DNA of 38,357 bases from Allobosea sp. CRIB-10 (lineage in GTDB: Bacteria > Pseudomonadota > Alphaproteobacteria > Rhizobiales > Beijerinckiaceae): assembly GCF_900112185.1 (NCBI RefSeq), contig NZ_FOKP01000041.1, forward strand, positions 1 through 38,357. The letters are read 5' to 3'. Below, piece after piece: positions 8,885 to 16,026 of the stretch. The notes beneath the pieces are model-generated. The model was not told where the DNA came from, did no database searches, and was given only the letters and a program-made list of their open reading frames with translations. The translations under genes were made by a program, and so were the position numbers. Each line of letters starts with the position of its first letter. Within the stretch, counting starts at the first letter, position 1.

Positions 8885-9772
8885 TCAGACCCTCTCGATA
8901 TGGTGGCGGCCGAACAGGCCGTGCGGCTTGAGCAGGAGCGTCACCAGGATGATCACGGCCGCGACCACGTCGCGCGAGCCGCCGCCGACCAGCGGATCGA
9001 GCACGCCGGTGGCGAGGCTCTCGGCGACGCCGACGATGACGCCGGCGACGAGCACGCCGGGGATCGAGTCGAGCCCGCCGAGTATCGCGATGGCGAGCGC
9101 CTTGATCAGCAGCAGCGAGAGCGACCAGTCGATGCCCTGTGTACTGCCCCAGAGCACGCCGGCGGCGGTGGCGGAGACGGCAGCGAGGCCCCAGGCGACG
9201 GCGATCGCCCGCTCGACCCTGATGCCGACCGACCAGGACGCGGTCTGGTCATCGGCGACGGCGCGCATCACCACGCCGAAGCGCGAGTTGAAGAAGAACA
9301 GCGAAAGCAGGATCAGCAGCAGCGAGATCGAACCGCCGATCATTGTCGAGCGGTTGAGCAGGAGCTCGCCGACGAAGAGCGGCTGCTGCGGCAGGCCGAT
9401 GTCGAGACGTTTCACAGCCGCACCGAAGATGCCCGGCAGCAGGCCGCGCAGCATGATCTCCACGCCGAGCGTCAGCATGATCGTCATGATCACCGGCTGG
9501 CCGATCATCCGGCGCAGCGCGACGCGCTCCATCAGCAGGCCGAAGCCGAACATGCCGACGAGCGCAACGGGGATCGCCAGCCACATCGGCAGGCCGACCA
9601 GGGTCGCGAGCGCCCAGGTGACGTAGCCGCCGGTCATGGCGATCGCGCCCTGGGCGAGATTGGCAGTGCCGGAGGTCTTGTAGATCAGCACGATGCCGAG
9701 CGAGACCAGCGCATACATCAGGCCGACGAAGACGCCGTTGGTCGAGAGTTCCGCGAGCAGGATCCAGTCCAT
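8885..9772 (-). CDS. livH: LIV-type ABC transporter permease LivH
   Basis: About 295 residues, all-helical inner-membrane permease. The hallmark is the N-terminal NGVFVGLMYALVSLGIVLIY, followed by TANLAQGAIAMTGGYV. The coupling segment is FFFNSRFGVVMRAVADDQTA, and the C-terminus holds ALAIAILGGLDSIPGVLVAG with the final LLKPHGLFG motif. I chose the ATG at 9772 because a strong GGAGGA lies 7 nt upstream; the frame runs open to 9847 but that extension translates the palindromic repeat. It follows a 217-bp gap occupied by a REP-like element, the only real break in this operon. Confidence 0.93.
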   Translation of the reverse strand: MDWILLAELSTNGVFVGLMYALVSLGIVLIYKTSGTANLAQGAIAMTGGYVTWALATLVGLPMWLAIPVALVGMFGFGLLMERVALRRMIGQPVIMTIMLTLGVEIMLRGLLPGIFGAAVKRLDIGLPQQPLFVGELLLNRSTMIGGSISLLLILLSLFFFNSRFGVVMRAVADDQTASWSVGIRVERAIAVAWGLAAVSATAAGVLWGSTQGIDWSLSLLLIKALAIAILGGLDSIPGVLVAGVIVGVAESLATGVLDPLVGGGSRDVVAAVIILVTLLLKPHGLFGRHHIERV

Positions 9773-9794
9773 CAGGGATTCCTCCGCGAAAGAC

Positions 9795-9956
9795 GCGCGG
9801 GCAGAACCCCTCCCCCTTGTGGGGAGGGGAAGGGGTGGGGGGCGCAAAGTCGGAACACATTCGCCGAGAGATCGGCCGGTCCGCTTCTACGAGCGGCCTT
9901 GCACCCGGTCGTTCGCCCCCCATCCCCATACCCTTCCCCACAAGGGGGAAGGGAGG
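9795..9956. repeat. REP/BIME-like palindromic repeat, copy 1
   Basis: Two GC-rich hairpins face each other. The first has 9-bp arms, CCCCTCCCC then CTTGT then GGGGAGGGG (about 9808-9830). The second is CCCTTCCCC then ACAAG then GGGGAAGGG (about 9931-9953). Both are flanked by conserved sequence (9795-9855 and 9902-9956), with a 46-bp middle that is mostly not conserved. The same composite, inverted and of almost the same length, occurs at 24372-24532. It sits inside the liv operon between the acyl-CoA synthetase and livH, so it could affect mRNA stability or attenuate transcription. Movement by a REP-associated transposase is possible; none is seen here. Confidence 0.85.
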
Positions 9957-9989
9957 AGTTCATGTGATCAGCTTTACACAGAGGTCTCA

Positions 9990-11942
9990 TCAGGCGACGA
10001 CCTCGCTGATCTTGAGCGTCCGCCGGATCACGCCGCGCTCCCCGTTCTCATAGGCGATGGTGGCGTCGAACACGGTCTCGGTCGCCCCGCTGTAGAGCGC
10101 CTCGATCAGCGAGGCGTAGGTGGTCTCGATGGTGTTGCGGCGCAGCTTGCGGGTGCGGGTGATCTCGCCGTCGTCGGCGTCGAAATCCTTGTGCAGATTG
10201 GAGAAGCGCCGCACGCGCAGGCCGTTGGGCTGCGTGCCGTTGACGTGCCTGACCACCTCGCCGATCAGCGCCTGCACCTCGGGCCGCTGCGAGAGTTCGG
10301 CATAGGAGGTGTAGGAGATGCCGCGCTCCTCGGCCCAGTGGCCGACAGCGTCGAAATCGATGCAGACGATGGCGGTGAGCTGGTCGCGCCCGGCGCCGAT
10401 CACCGCGACATTGCGGATATAGGGGCTGAACTTCAGCCGGTTCTCGATGAAGTTCGGGATGTAGCGCTCGCCGGACGCGGTGCGCACGACCTCGCTGACG
10501 CGGCCGAGCACGACGAGCTGGCCATCCTCGTCGATGCGTCCGGCATCGCCGGTGTGCAGCCAGCCATCGACCAGCGCCTTGGCGCTGCTTTCTGGGTCGT
10601 CATAGTAGCCATCGACCACCGACGAGGAGCGCACCAGGATTTCGCCGCTGTCGTCGATGCGGATCTCGCTGCCTACCATCGGCTTGCCGACCGTGTGCAG
10701 CTTGACCTGCCCTTCGGTCTGCGCCGCCGTCAGCGCGCAGGTCTCGGTCTGGCCGTAGAACTGCTTCAGCTTGATGCCGAGCGCCCGGAAGAACAGGAAG
10801 GTGTCCTCGCCCAGCGCCTCGCCGCCGGTGAAGGCGCGCTCGGCCCGGCCGAGCCCGAGATGGTCGCGCAGCGGCGCATAGACCAGCACGTTGCCGACCG
10901 CGTCGAGCAGCTTTTCCGACAGCGTCAGCGAACCGCCGGACAGGCGCTTGCGCTCGTAGGCGACGGCGCGCTCCATCGTGGTCTCGAACAGCCAGCGCTT
11001 GAACGGCGTCGAGTTCTTCATGCCGACCTGGACGCGGGTCAGCATCTGGTCCCAGGCGCGCGGCGCGGCAAGATAGAAGGTCGGCGAGACCTCGCGCAGG
11101 TCGCGCATCACCGTTTCCTGGCGCTCGGGGATATTGATCGTCGCCGCCATCATCATGCCGGCGCCAAGCGTGAAGACGAAGTCGCCGACCCAGGCGGTGG
11201 GCAGATAGGCGTAGAGTTCCTCGTGCTGATGGAAATAGCCGCTGGCACCGGCATTGAGCAGGCCGCCGGTGACGTTGCGATGGCGCAACGGGATGCCCTT
11301 GGGCAGGCCGGTCGTGCCGGAGGAATGCAGCAGCACCGAGATGTCGTCGGCCTGCGGCCCGTCGACGAAACGCCTGATCAGATCGGGCTCGCGCGCCAGC
11401 CGCTCGCGGCCCTTCGCGACCAGTGCATCGAGCGACATCAGCCCGGGAAGGTCGTAGCCATCGAGCCCGCGCTCGTCATCGTAGAGGATGGTGGCGACGC
11501 GCCCGGTCGCCTCGCGGAGTTGCAGCAGCTTGTCGACCTGCTCCTGATCCTCGGCGATGCCGACTGGCGGCGCGCCATGGCGGGTCGCGACGATCAGCTC
11601 CTCCAGCGGCACGTCCGGGAAGACCGGCGACGGGAAAGCGCGCAGCATGTTGGCGGCGAGCATGGCGTAATAGAGCCGCGGGCGGTTGTCGCCGATCACG
11701 GTCATCGCAGCTCCGGCGACCAGCCCCGCCTCCTCGAGCCCCGCCGCCATCGTGGCGATCTCCGCGAAGACCTCGCGCCAGTTCTGCTCCTGCCAGATGC
11801 CGTAGCGCCGCTCGCGGAAGGCGACCCGGTCGCCGAACTCAGCAGCGTTACGGGCGAGCGCCGCGATCAGCGTCGCCGGCTCGCCATTGGCGGCGACCGG
11901 CCAGTGGGCCACCTCCCCGATCCTGCCCGATACCGCCGTCAT
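9990..11942 (-). CDS. Long-chain-type acyl-CoA synthetase (AMP-forming)
   Basis: 650 residues, the large AMP-dependent synthetase/ligase type (FadD15-like). The phosphate-binding loop is LLHSSGTTGLPKGIPLRHRN. The adenine motif is KQFYGQTETCALTAAQTEG, the ribose-binding Asp is in GWLHTGDAGRIDEDG, and the hinge follows in LGRVSEVVRTASGERYIP. Such enzymes make acyl-CoA from medium or long acyl chains; AtuH of citronellol degradation is a functional analogue, not necessarily an orthologue. Its ATG overlaps the livG stop (ATGA), with no good ribosome binding site of its own, so translation is probably coupled to livG. It is a different ligase type from the PaaK-like enzyme of the same operon. The C-terminus faces the REP-like element. 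Confidence 0.9.
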   Translation of the reverse strand: MTAVSGRIGEVAHWPVAANGEPATLIAALARNAAEFGDRVAFRERRYGIWQEQNWREVFAEIATMAAGLEEAGLVAGAAMTVIGDNRPRLYYAMLAANMLRAFPSPVFPDVPLEELIVATRHGAPPVGIAEDQEQVDKLLQLREATGRVATILYDDERGLDGYDLPGLMSLDALVAKGRERLAREPDLIRRFVDGPQADDISVLLHSSGTTGLPKGIPLRHRNVTGGLLNAGASGYFHQHEELYAYLPTAWVGDFVFTLGAGMMMAATINIPERQETVMRDLREVSPTFYLAAPRAWDQMLTRVQVGMKNSTPFKRWLFETTMERAVAYERKRLSGGSLTLSEKLLDAVGNVLVYAPLRDHLGLGRAERAFTGGEALGEDTFLFFRALGIKLKQFYGQTETCALTAAQTEGQVKLHTVGKPMVGSEIRIDDSGEILVRSSSVVDGYYDDPESSAKALVDGWLHTGDAGRIDEDGQLVVLGRVSEVVRTASGERYIPNFIENRLKFSPYIRNVAVIGAGRDQLTAIVCIDFDAVGHWAEERGISYTSYAELSQRPEVQALIGEVVRHVNGTQPNGLRVRRFSNLHKDFDADDGEITRTRKLRRNTIETTYASLIEALYSGATETVFDATIAYENGERGVIRRTLKISEVVA

Positions 11943-12787
11943 GCCGTGCTACCGGCCTGGTGGCGCTTGGCGGCGCGCTCGCCGAGATAGGCGCTGACCA
12001 CGCTCGGATGCGAGATCGCCGCCTGCGGCTCGCCCTCCGAGATCACCTCGCCATAGCTCAGCACGACGACGCGGTCGCAGATCGAGGTCACCACGTCCAT
12101 GTGGTGCTCGATGATCAGGGTGGTGACGCCGCGGGCCTCGCTCGCATCGAGAATGAAGCGGGCGATGTATTCCTTCTCCTCCTGGTTCATGCCGGCCATC
12201 GGCTCGTCCAGGATCAGGAGGCGTGGTTCGGCGACGAGGGCGCGCGCCAGTTCGACGCGCTTCTGCAGGCCGAGCGGAATGACCTCGACCGGCTCGTCGC
12301 GGATGTCCTGGAGCTGCATGAACTCGATCATCTCTTCGACGACGCGCCTGTGCGCCAGCTCCTCGCGCTCCGCCCACCACCAGTAGAACAGCGCCCCGAG
12401 CGCGCTCGGCTTCATGTGGGTGTGGCGGCCGATCAGGATGTTGTCGAGGACGCTCATACCCTTGAACAGGGCCAGGTTCTGGAAGGTGCGGGCGACACCG
12501 CGGGCGGCGACGCGATGCGGCTTCAGCGCCGTGATGTCCTCGCCGAACAGGCTGACCTTGCCGGCATTGGGCGGGTAGAAGCCGGTGATCACATTGACCA
12601 TCGTGGTCTTGCCCGAACCGTTCGGGCCGACGAGGCCGAGGATCTCGCCCTGGCGAACGTCGAGCGAGACGCCCTTCAGCGCGCGCAGGCCGCCGAAGAC
12701 GCGCTCGATCCCGGTGCAGGAGAGCGCGACGGGCGCGCCAGCGACGCTCGCGGCGGAACGGTATTGAACCTCATTCATTCGAGACAT
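11939..12787 (-). CDS. livG: LIV-type ABC transporter ATP-binding protein LivG
   Basis: About 282 residues from the chosen start. Walker A is GPNGSGKTT (K at about residue 60). The signature region reads IPLGLQKRVELARALV, the degenerate form usual in LivG, Walker B is LLILDEPMAGMN, and the H-loop is in TLIIEHHMDVV. The Q-loop region is ARTFQNLALFKGMSV. ATG codons at 12787 and 12778 and a TTG at 12796 are all possible starts, and none has a strong Shine-Dalgarno; I chose 12787. It is the first gene of the minus-strand operon, 163 bp from a TTGACA promoter that contains the palindromic operator. Its stop overlaps the acyl-CoA synthetase start. Confidence 0.92.
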   Translation of the reverse strand: MSRMNEVQYRSAASVAGAPVALSCTGIERVFGGLRALKGVSLDVRQGEILGLVGPNGSGKTTMVNVITGFYPPNAGKVSLFGEDITALKPHRVAARGVARTFQNLALFKGMSVLDNILIGRHTHMKPSALGALFYWWWAEREELAHRRVVEEMIEFMQLQDIRDEPVEVIPLGLQKRVELARALVAEPRLLILDEPMAGMNQEEKEYIARFILDASEARGVTTLIIEHHMDVVTSICDRVVVLSYGEVISEGEPQAAISHPSVVSAYLGERAAKRHQAGSTA

Positions 12788-12796
12788 CCGGAGCAA

Positions 12797-13109
12797 CCGA
12801 CCGGAAGGCTCCCGCCGGCGATCCCGACCGGGTCATCTGCAGGCGCCCGGCGCACATACGGCGCCGCCGCGCGAACGGCGTTGACTCCCACGGCATCCTC
12901 CCCGGCTGCGCTGTCTTGTTATCTCGGTAGGCGTCAGCTCGATGCAGCTAATGAATAGAATTCATCTTGTGCTGTCAACTCTTTTGCCTCCCGGCTTCGA
13001 TGCCGGTGGCAGCTGTGATTTTCTGCACAACGGTATTCGCGACGGCTCAAGCCCTACTCAGCACCACATGCGTCGCCGGCGCGCTGGAAGTACCCTCAAT
13101 GAACCGCGC
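12797..13109. other. Intergenic region upstream of the liv operon
   Basis: 313 bp between the livG start and the stop of the nitronate monooxygenase gene. Apart from the promoter/operator at 12950-12978, I see no gene in it. It is locally A+T richer around 12945-12985 than its surroundings. No strong terminator for the monooxygenase gene (which points into this gap) was found. The leader from the promoter to livG is about 150 nt, long enough for an upstream regulatory structure, but I found none that is convincing. Confidence 0.5.
12950..12978 (-). promoter_or_regulatory. Promoter of the liv operon with palindromic operator
   Basis: On the minus strand, TTGACA (12978-12973) is followed after exactly 17 nt by TTCATT (12955-12950), a candidate sigma-70-type promoter. 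A perfect inverted repeat, ATGAAT-AGA-ATTCAT on the plus strand (12951-12965), covers the spacer and the -10 element. The same palindrome with one mismatch occurs at 14168-14182 and 17418-17432. The divergent TetR regulator at 14263 is the obvious candidate to bind it as a repressor; that pairing is inferred. Confidence 0.7.
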
Positions 13110-14066
13110 TCAGCCCGAATGAGCAATCGCTCCTCGACATGACAGGCGCGCCGCGCCGGCCAGCACCGCTTCGTATTCATCCGCCAGCCGTCGGCAAAGA
13201 TCGCCCGCAGTAGGCAGGTCGTCGATCGCGCCGACACCCTGTCCGGCCGCCCAGATATCGCGCCAGGTCTTGGCCTCCGTCGTGCCGAAATCCAAGCTCG
13301 CCGGCCTGCTGAAATCGTCGGGATCACGGCCGGCCGCCGCGATGCTCGGCCGCAGGAAATTGCCGGGCACGCCGCTGATCGCCGGCGTGTAGACGATGTC
13401 AGCGGCGGAGGCACCGAGCAGCATGTCGCGCAGCGCTTGCGGCGCCATGCTTTCCTGGGTCGCCATGAAACGGGTACCGAGATAGGCCAGATCGGCGCCT
13501 GCCATCCGGGCAGCCGCGACCTGCGCGCCAGTGCTCAGCGCGCCACCGAGCACGAGCGTGCCGTCAAAGATCCGGCGGATATCCGCAAGGGCCGCAAAGG
13601 GGTTGAGCGGACCGGCATGCCCGCCGGCTCCGGCTGAGACAGCGATCAGCCCGTCGACGCCGGCCTCGGCCGCCTTGGCGGCAAAGGCGAGCGTCGTCAC
13701 ATCGTGAAAGACAAGTCCACCATAGCCTTGCACCGCCTTGATCAGATCGCGGTTGAGGCCGAGCGAGGTGATGACCAGCGGCACCTTGCGCTCGACCACG
13801 ATGGCGAGATCAGCGTCGAGCCGCGGATTGCTGCGATGGACGACCAGGTTGACGCCGAAGGGCGTGGCCTCGCCAGCATCACCCAGCCGCTCGGCGATCT
13901 CGTCGAGCCAGTCGGCGAAGCCGGCAGTGGTCCGTTGATTGAGAGCCGGAAAGCTGCCGACGACGCCATTGCGGCAGCAGGAGACAACGAGATCCGGCCC
14001 CGAGATCAGGAACATCGGCGCAGCGATGACCGGAATGCGCAAGCGTCCGGCAAAGGCGGCAGGCAA
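13110..14066 (-). CDS. Nitronate monooxygenase (NPD/2-nitropropane dioxygenase family)
   Basis: A TIM-barrel FMN enzyme. Landmarks are RLRIPVIAAPMFLISGPDLV near the N-terminus, the GVNLVVHRSN strand, the flavin phosphate-binding segment SAGAGGHAGPLNP (with the catalytic-type His), LVLGGALSTGAQVAAARMAGADLAYLGTRFMAT and the C-terminal EYEAVLAGA. Starts are ambiguous: GTG at 14123, ATG at 14102 or 14096, and TTG at 14066. I chose the TTG because a strong GGGGAGGGG (complement of 14076-14084) lies 9 nt before it and family members usually begin about six residues before GRLxxPVIAAPM. It is divergent from the TetR gene and shares the palindrome at 14168. Family members oxidise nitronates or act as other FMN oxidoreductases, and the link to the neighbouring acyl-CoA genes is by position only. 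Confidence 0.85.
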   Translation of the reverse strand: MPAAFAGRLRIPVIAAPMFLISGPDLVVSCCRNGVVGSFPALNQRTTAGFADWLDEIAERLGDAGEATPFGVNLVVHRSNPRLDADLAIVVERKVPLVITSLGLNRDLIKAVQGYGGLVFHDVTTLAFAAKAAEAGVDGLIAVSAGAGGHAGPLNPFAALADIRRIFDGTLVLGGALSTGAQVAAARMAGADLAYLGTRFMATQESMAPQALRDMLLGASAADIVYTPAISGVPGNFLRPSIAAAGRDPDDFSRPASLDFGTTEAKTWRDIWAAGQGVGAIDDLPTAGDLCRRLADEYEAVLAGAARLSCRGAIAHSG

Positions 14067-14167
14067 TGGCAATGACCCCTCCCCTAAAGAACCCATACGC
14101 ATCGGGACGGGCACCCATTCCACAAAGCTGACCTTGCGGCCGAGCCCTTGCCTGGCGCCCGTCGATG

Positions 14168-14182
14168 ATGAATGCTATTTAT
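14168..14182. promoter_or_regulatory. Palindromic operator between nitronate monooxygenase and TetR genes
   Basis: ATGAAT-GCT-ATTTAT differs by one base from the perfect palindrome at 12951-12965. It lies between the divergent nitronate monooxygenase and TetR genes, 80 bp before the TetR start, a usual place for autoregulation. I could not place a convincing -35/-10 pair here on either strand. Confidence 0.6.
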
Positions 14183-14262
14183 TAGTGACGACACGCCCCG
14201 GCGTGCCGCCGGTCGGCCAGAGGAAGAAACGGCCTGCCGCTTCGCCTCAGCAAGGATCATCT

Positions 14263-14994
14263 ATGCCGCCCCGCACTGCCCTGAAGCGCCAGGTCAACCG
14301 GCTCCCGCCCGAACGGCGCATCTCCGACATCATGGCCGCGGCCAAGGACGTCTTCGTCGAGAAGGGCTACAATGATGCGCTGATCACCGACATCGCTGTG
14401 CGTGCCGGCGTGGTCGAGGGCAGCATCTACCGCTTCTTCGCCAATAAGCGCGAATTGCTGGTCAAGGTCGTCGAGCACTGGTTCGAGGAGATGCTGCGCG
14501 ACGATGCCGAACAGTTCGCCGCGGTGCGCGGCAGCTGGAACCAGATCCGCTTCATCGTCTACACCCACCTCACCTCGATCCATCGCGATCCGGCGCTGTC
14601 GCGCCTGATGTTCCAGGAGATCCGGCCGGCGCCCGACTATCGCGGCTCGCATCTGTTCGAGCTCAACCGCGCCTACACAAATCGTCTGGTCGACGTGGTC
14701 AAAGCCGGCATCGCTGCCGGCGATCTGCGGCCCGAAACCTCGCCCAGCCTGGTGCGCGACCTCGTCTTCGGCTGCATCGAGCATCGCACCTGGGCCTTCC
14801 TGCGCGGTGAAGGCGATTTCGACCCGGCCGAGATGGCTGACGCGATCACCAATCTCGTCCATCACGGCCTGGCCGTCGGCAGCGAGGCGGCTTCCCCGAT
14901 GGAGAGCGTGGTCGCGCGGCTGGAAACGGCGACGGCCCGGCTGGAAGCAGCGGCCGGAATCGTCCCGGCGAAGTCGTCTCCTCGACGCGGTTGA
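14263..14994 (+). CDS. TetR/AcrR family transcriptional regulator
   Basis: 243 residues. The N-terminal helix-turn-helix is at about residues 18-66: RISDIMAAAKDVFVEKGYND, then TDIAVRAGVVEGSIYRFFAN, the typical TetR recognition helix ending in KRELL. The remainder is a helical ligand-binding domain with no recognisable ligand signature, plus a short Ala-rich tail. A 6-7 nt spacing from AAGGA supports the ATG at 14263. It stands between the liv/CoA-ligase operon and the dehydrogenase and hydratase operons, next to palindromic sites shared among their promoters. I infer that it represses them and is relieved by a pathway acyl-CoA, as AtuR-type and FadR-like TetR proteins are. It is convergent with the SDR gene; a palindromic element separates them. 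Confidence 0.92.
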   Translation: MPPRTALKRQVNRLPPERRISDIMAAAKDVFVEKGYNDALITDIAVRAGVVEGSIYRFFANKRELLVKVVEHWFEEMLRDDAEQFAAVRGSWNQIRFIVYTHLTSIHRDPALSRLMFQEIRPAPDYRGSHLFELNRAYTNRLVDVVKAGIAAGDLRPETSPSLVRDLVFGCIEHRTWAFLRGEGDFDPAEMADAITNLVHHGLAVGSEAASPMESVVARLETATARLEAAAGIVPAKSSPRRG

Positions 14995-15014
14995 GAGGGC
15001 GTTCAACAATTCAG

Positions 15015-15129
15015 CCCTCATCCTGAGGAGCGCTCCGCAGGAGTGCGTCTCGAAGGATGGTCCAGATGGTTCCGGAGCCTCCTGGAGCCCCCTTCGAAAC
15101 GCCGCTGCGCGGCTCCTCAGGGTGAGAGC
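15015..15129. repeat. REP-like inverted repeat between convergent genes
   Basis: Two arms of about 45 bp in opposite orientation. The left arm (15015-15060) starts CCCTCATCCTGAGGAGCG and ends CTCGAAGGATGG; the right arm (15088-15129) reads the same way on the other strand (CTCACCCTGAGGAGC to TTTCGAAGG). Each arm can also fold on itself. This type of sequence is frequent between genes in Hyphomicrobiales, from general knowledge. It lies between the stops of the TetR and SDR genes and could act as a two-way terminator, though it has no T-tract. Confidence 0.75.
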
Positions 15130-15141
15130 TGACATCATGGC

Positions 15142-16026
15142 CTACCCGCCATCGCCGCTGCGGCCCGGACCATCGAAGAAGGCCGGGCGCGGGATCGTCC
15201 AGGTCTCGCCCCAGAGCTGCGCCCCGCCGGCGACGTTGAGCACCTCGCCGGTGACATAGGCCGCCGCCGGGCCGCAGAGATAAGCGCAGGCCTCCGCCAC
15301 CTCCCAGGTCGTCGCGGTGCGCATCATCGGGTTGGAGCGCGGATAGGCCTCGACCTGCGCGGGATCGTAGACGCGCCAGCCCGGCGTCTCGATCGCGCCA
15401 GGCGCGATGCAGTTGACCCGGATATCGAGCGGTGCCCATTCCACGGCCAGCGCCTGGGTCAGGCCGACCACGCCGGCGCGCGCCGCGATCGTATGGGCGA
15501 CGCCATGCAGGCCCTGGCGCGTCACGACGACGATCGAGACGATGCTGCCCGGCCGCCTGGCATCGCGCCAGCGCCGGGCGGCCTCCTGCATCATGTACCA
15601 GGTGCCGTTGAGATTGGTGTCGACGACGGCGTTCCAGCCCTTCGTCGAGAAGTCGATCGCCGCCTGGGGGAACTGACCGCCGGCGCTGTTGACGAGGATG
15701 TCGATGCCGCCGAACTCGGTGGCGATCCAGTCGTGCAGCGCCCCGATCGTCGCGGGATCGCGGACATTCACCGTCCTGCCCGCCGCCTTCAGCCCGGCGG
15801 CGCGCATCGCCTCAGCCGCCGCCTCCAGCCTGCCCTCGTCGCGCCCGGCGATGACCACCTGCGCACCGAGCCGGCCGAGCAGCCAGGCCGTGGCGCGGCC
15901 GATACCGCCGGCGCCGCCTGAGATCAGGACGGTCTTGCCGGCGAAGGCCTCCGGCCCGTAGACCGTCGGCAGTTTGGCGAGATCGGCATCGACCAGCCCG
16001 AACTCGCGGGGATCGGCCTCAGCCAT
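15142..16026 (-). CDS. SDR-family oxidoreductase, dienoyl-CoA reductase-like
   Basis: 294 residues with a Rossmann fold: VLISGGAGGIGRATAWLL for the dinucleotide (TGxxxGxG-type) and ILVNSAGGQF for the NNAG motif. The YxxxK site is altered: the segment reads HTIAARAGVVGLTQALAVEW, giving Arg instead of Lys and no Tyr at the expected place. This resembles the 2,4-dienoyl-CoA reductase and AtuB/AtuG-like SDRs, where the corresponding Tyr is not in the classical position. The substrate is thus likely an acyl-CoA. It overlaps the dehydrogenase gene by 8 nt, with ATGGCTGA shared between its start and the upstream stop, so it is translationally coupled. Exact reaction unknown. Confidence 0.88.
   Translation of the reverse strand: MAEADPREFGLVDADLAKLPTVYGPEAFAGKTVLISGGAGGIGRATAWLLGRLGAQVVIAGRDEGRLEAAAEAMRAAGLKAAGRTVNVRDPATIGALHDWIATEFGGIDILVNSAGGQFPQAAIDFSTKGWNAVVDTNLNGTWYMMQEAARRWRDARRPGSIVSIVVVTRQGLHGVAHTIAARAGVVGLTQALAVEWAPLDIRVNCIAPGAIETPGWRVYDPAQVEAYPRSNPMMRTATTWEVAEACAYLCGPAAAYVTGEVLNVAGGAQLWGETWTIPRPAFFDGPGRSGDGG

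Noticed and set aside
9693..11990. A 765-residue open frame on the plus strand across the palindromic repeat and the acyl-CoA synthetase
   Set aside because: It runs antisense to a well-supported synthetase and through the repeat, with low-complexity residues.
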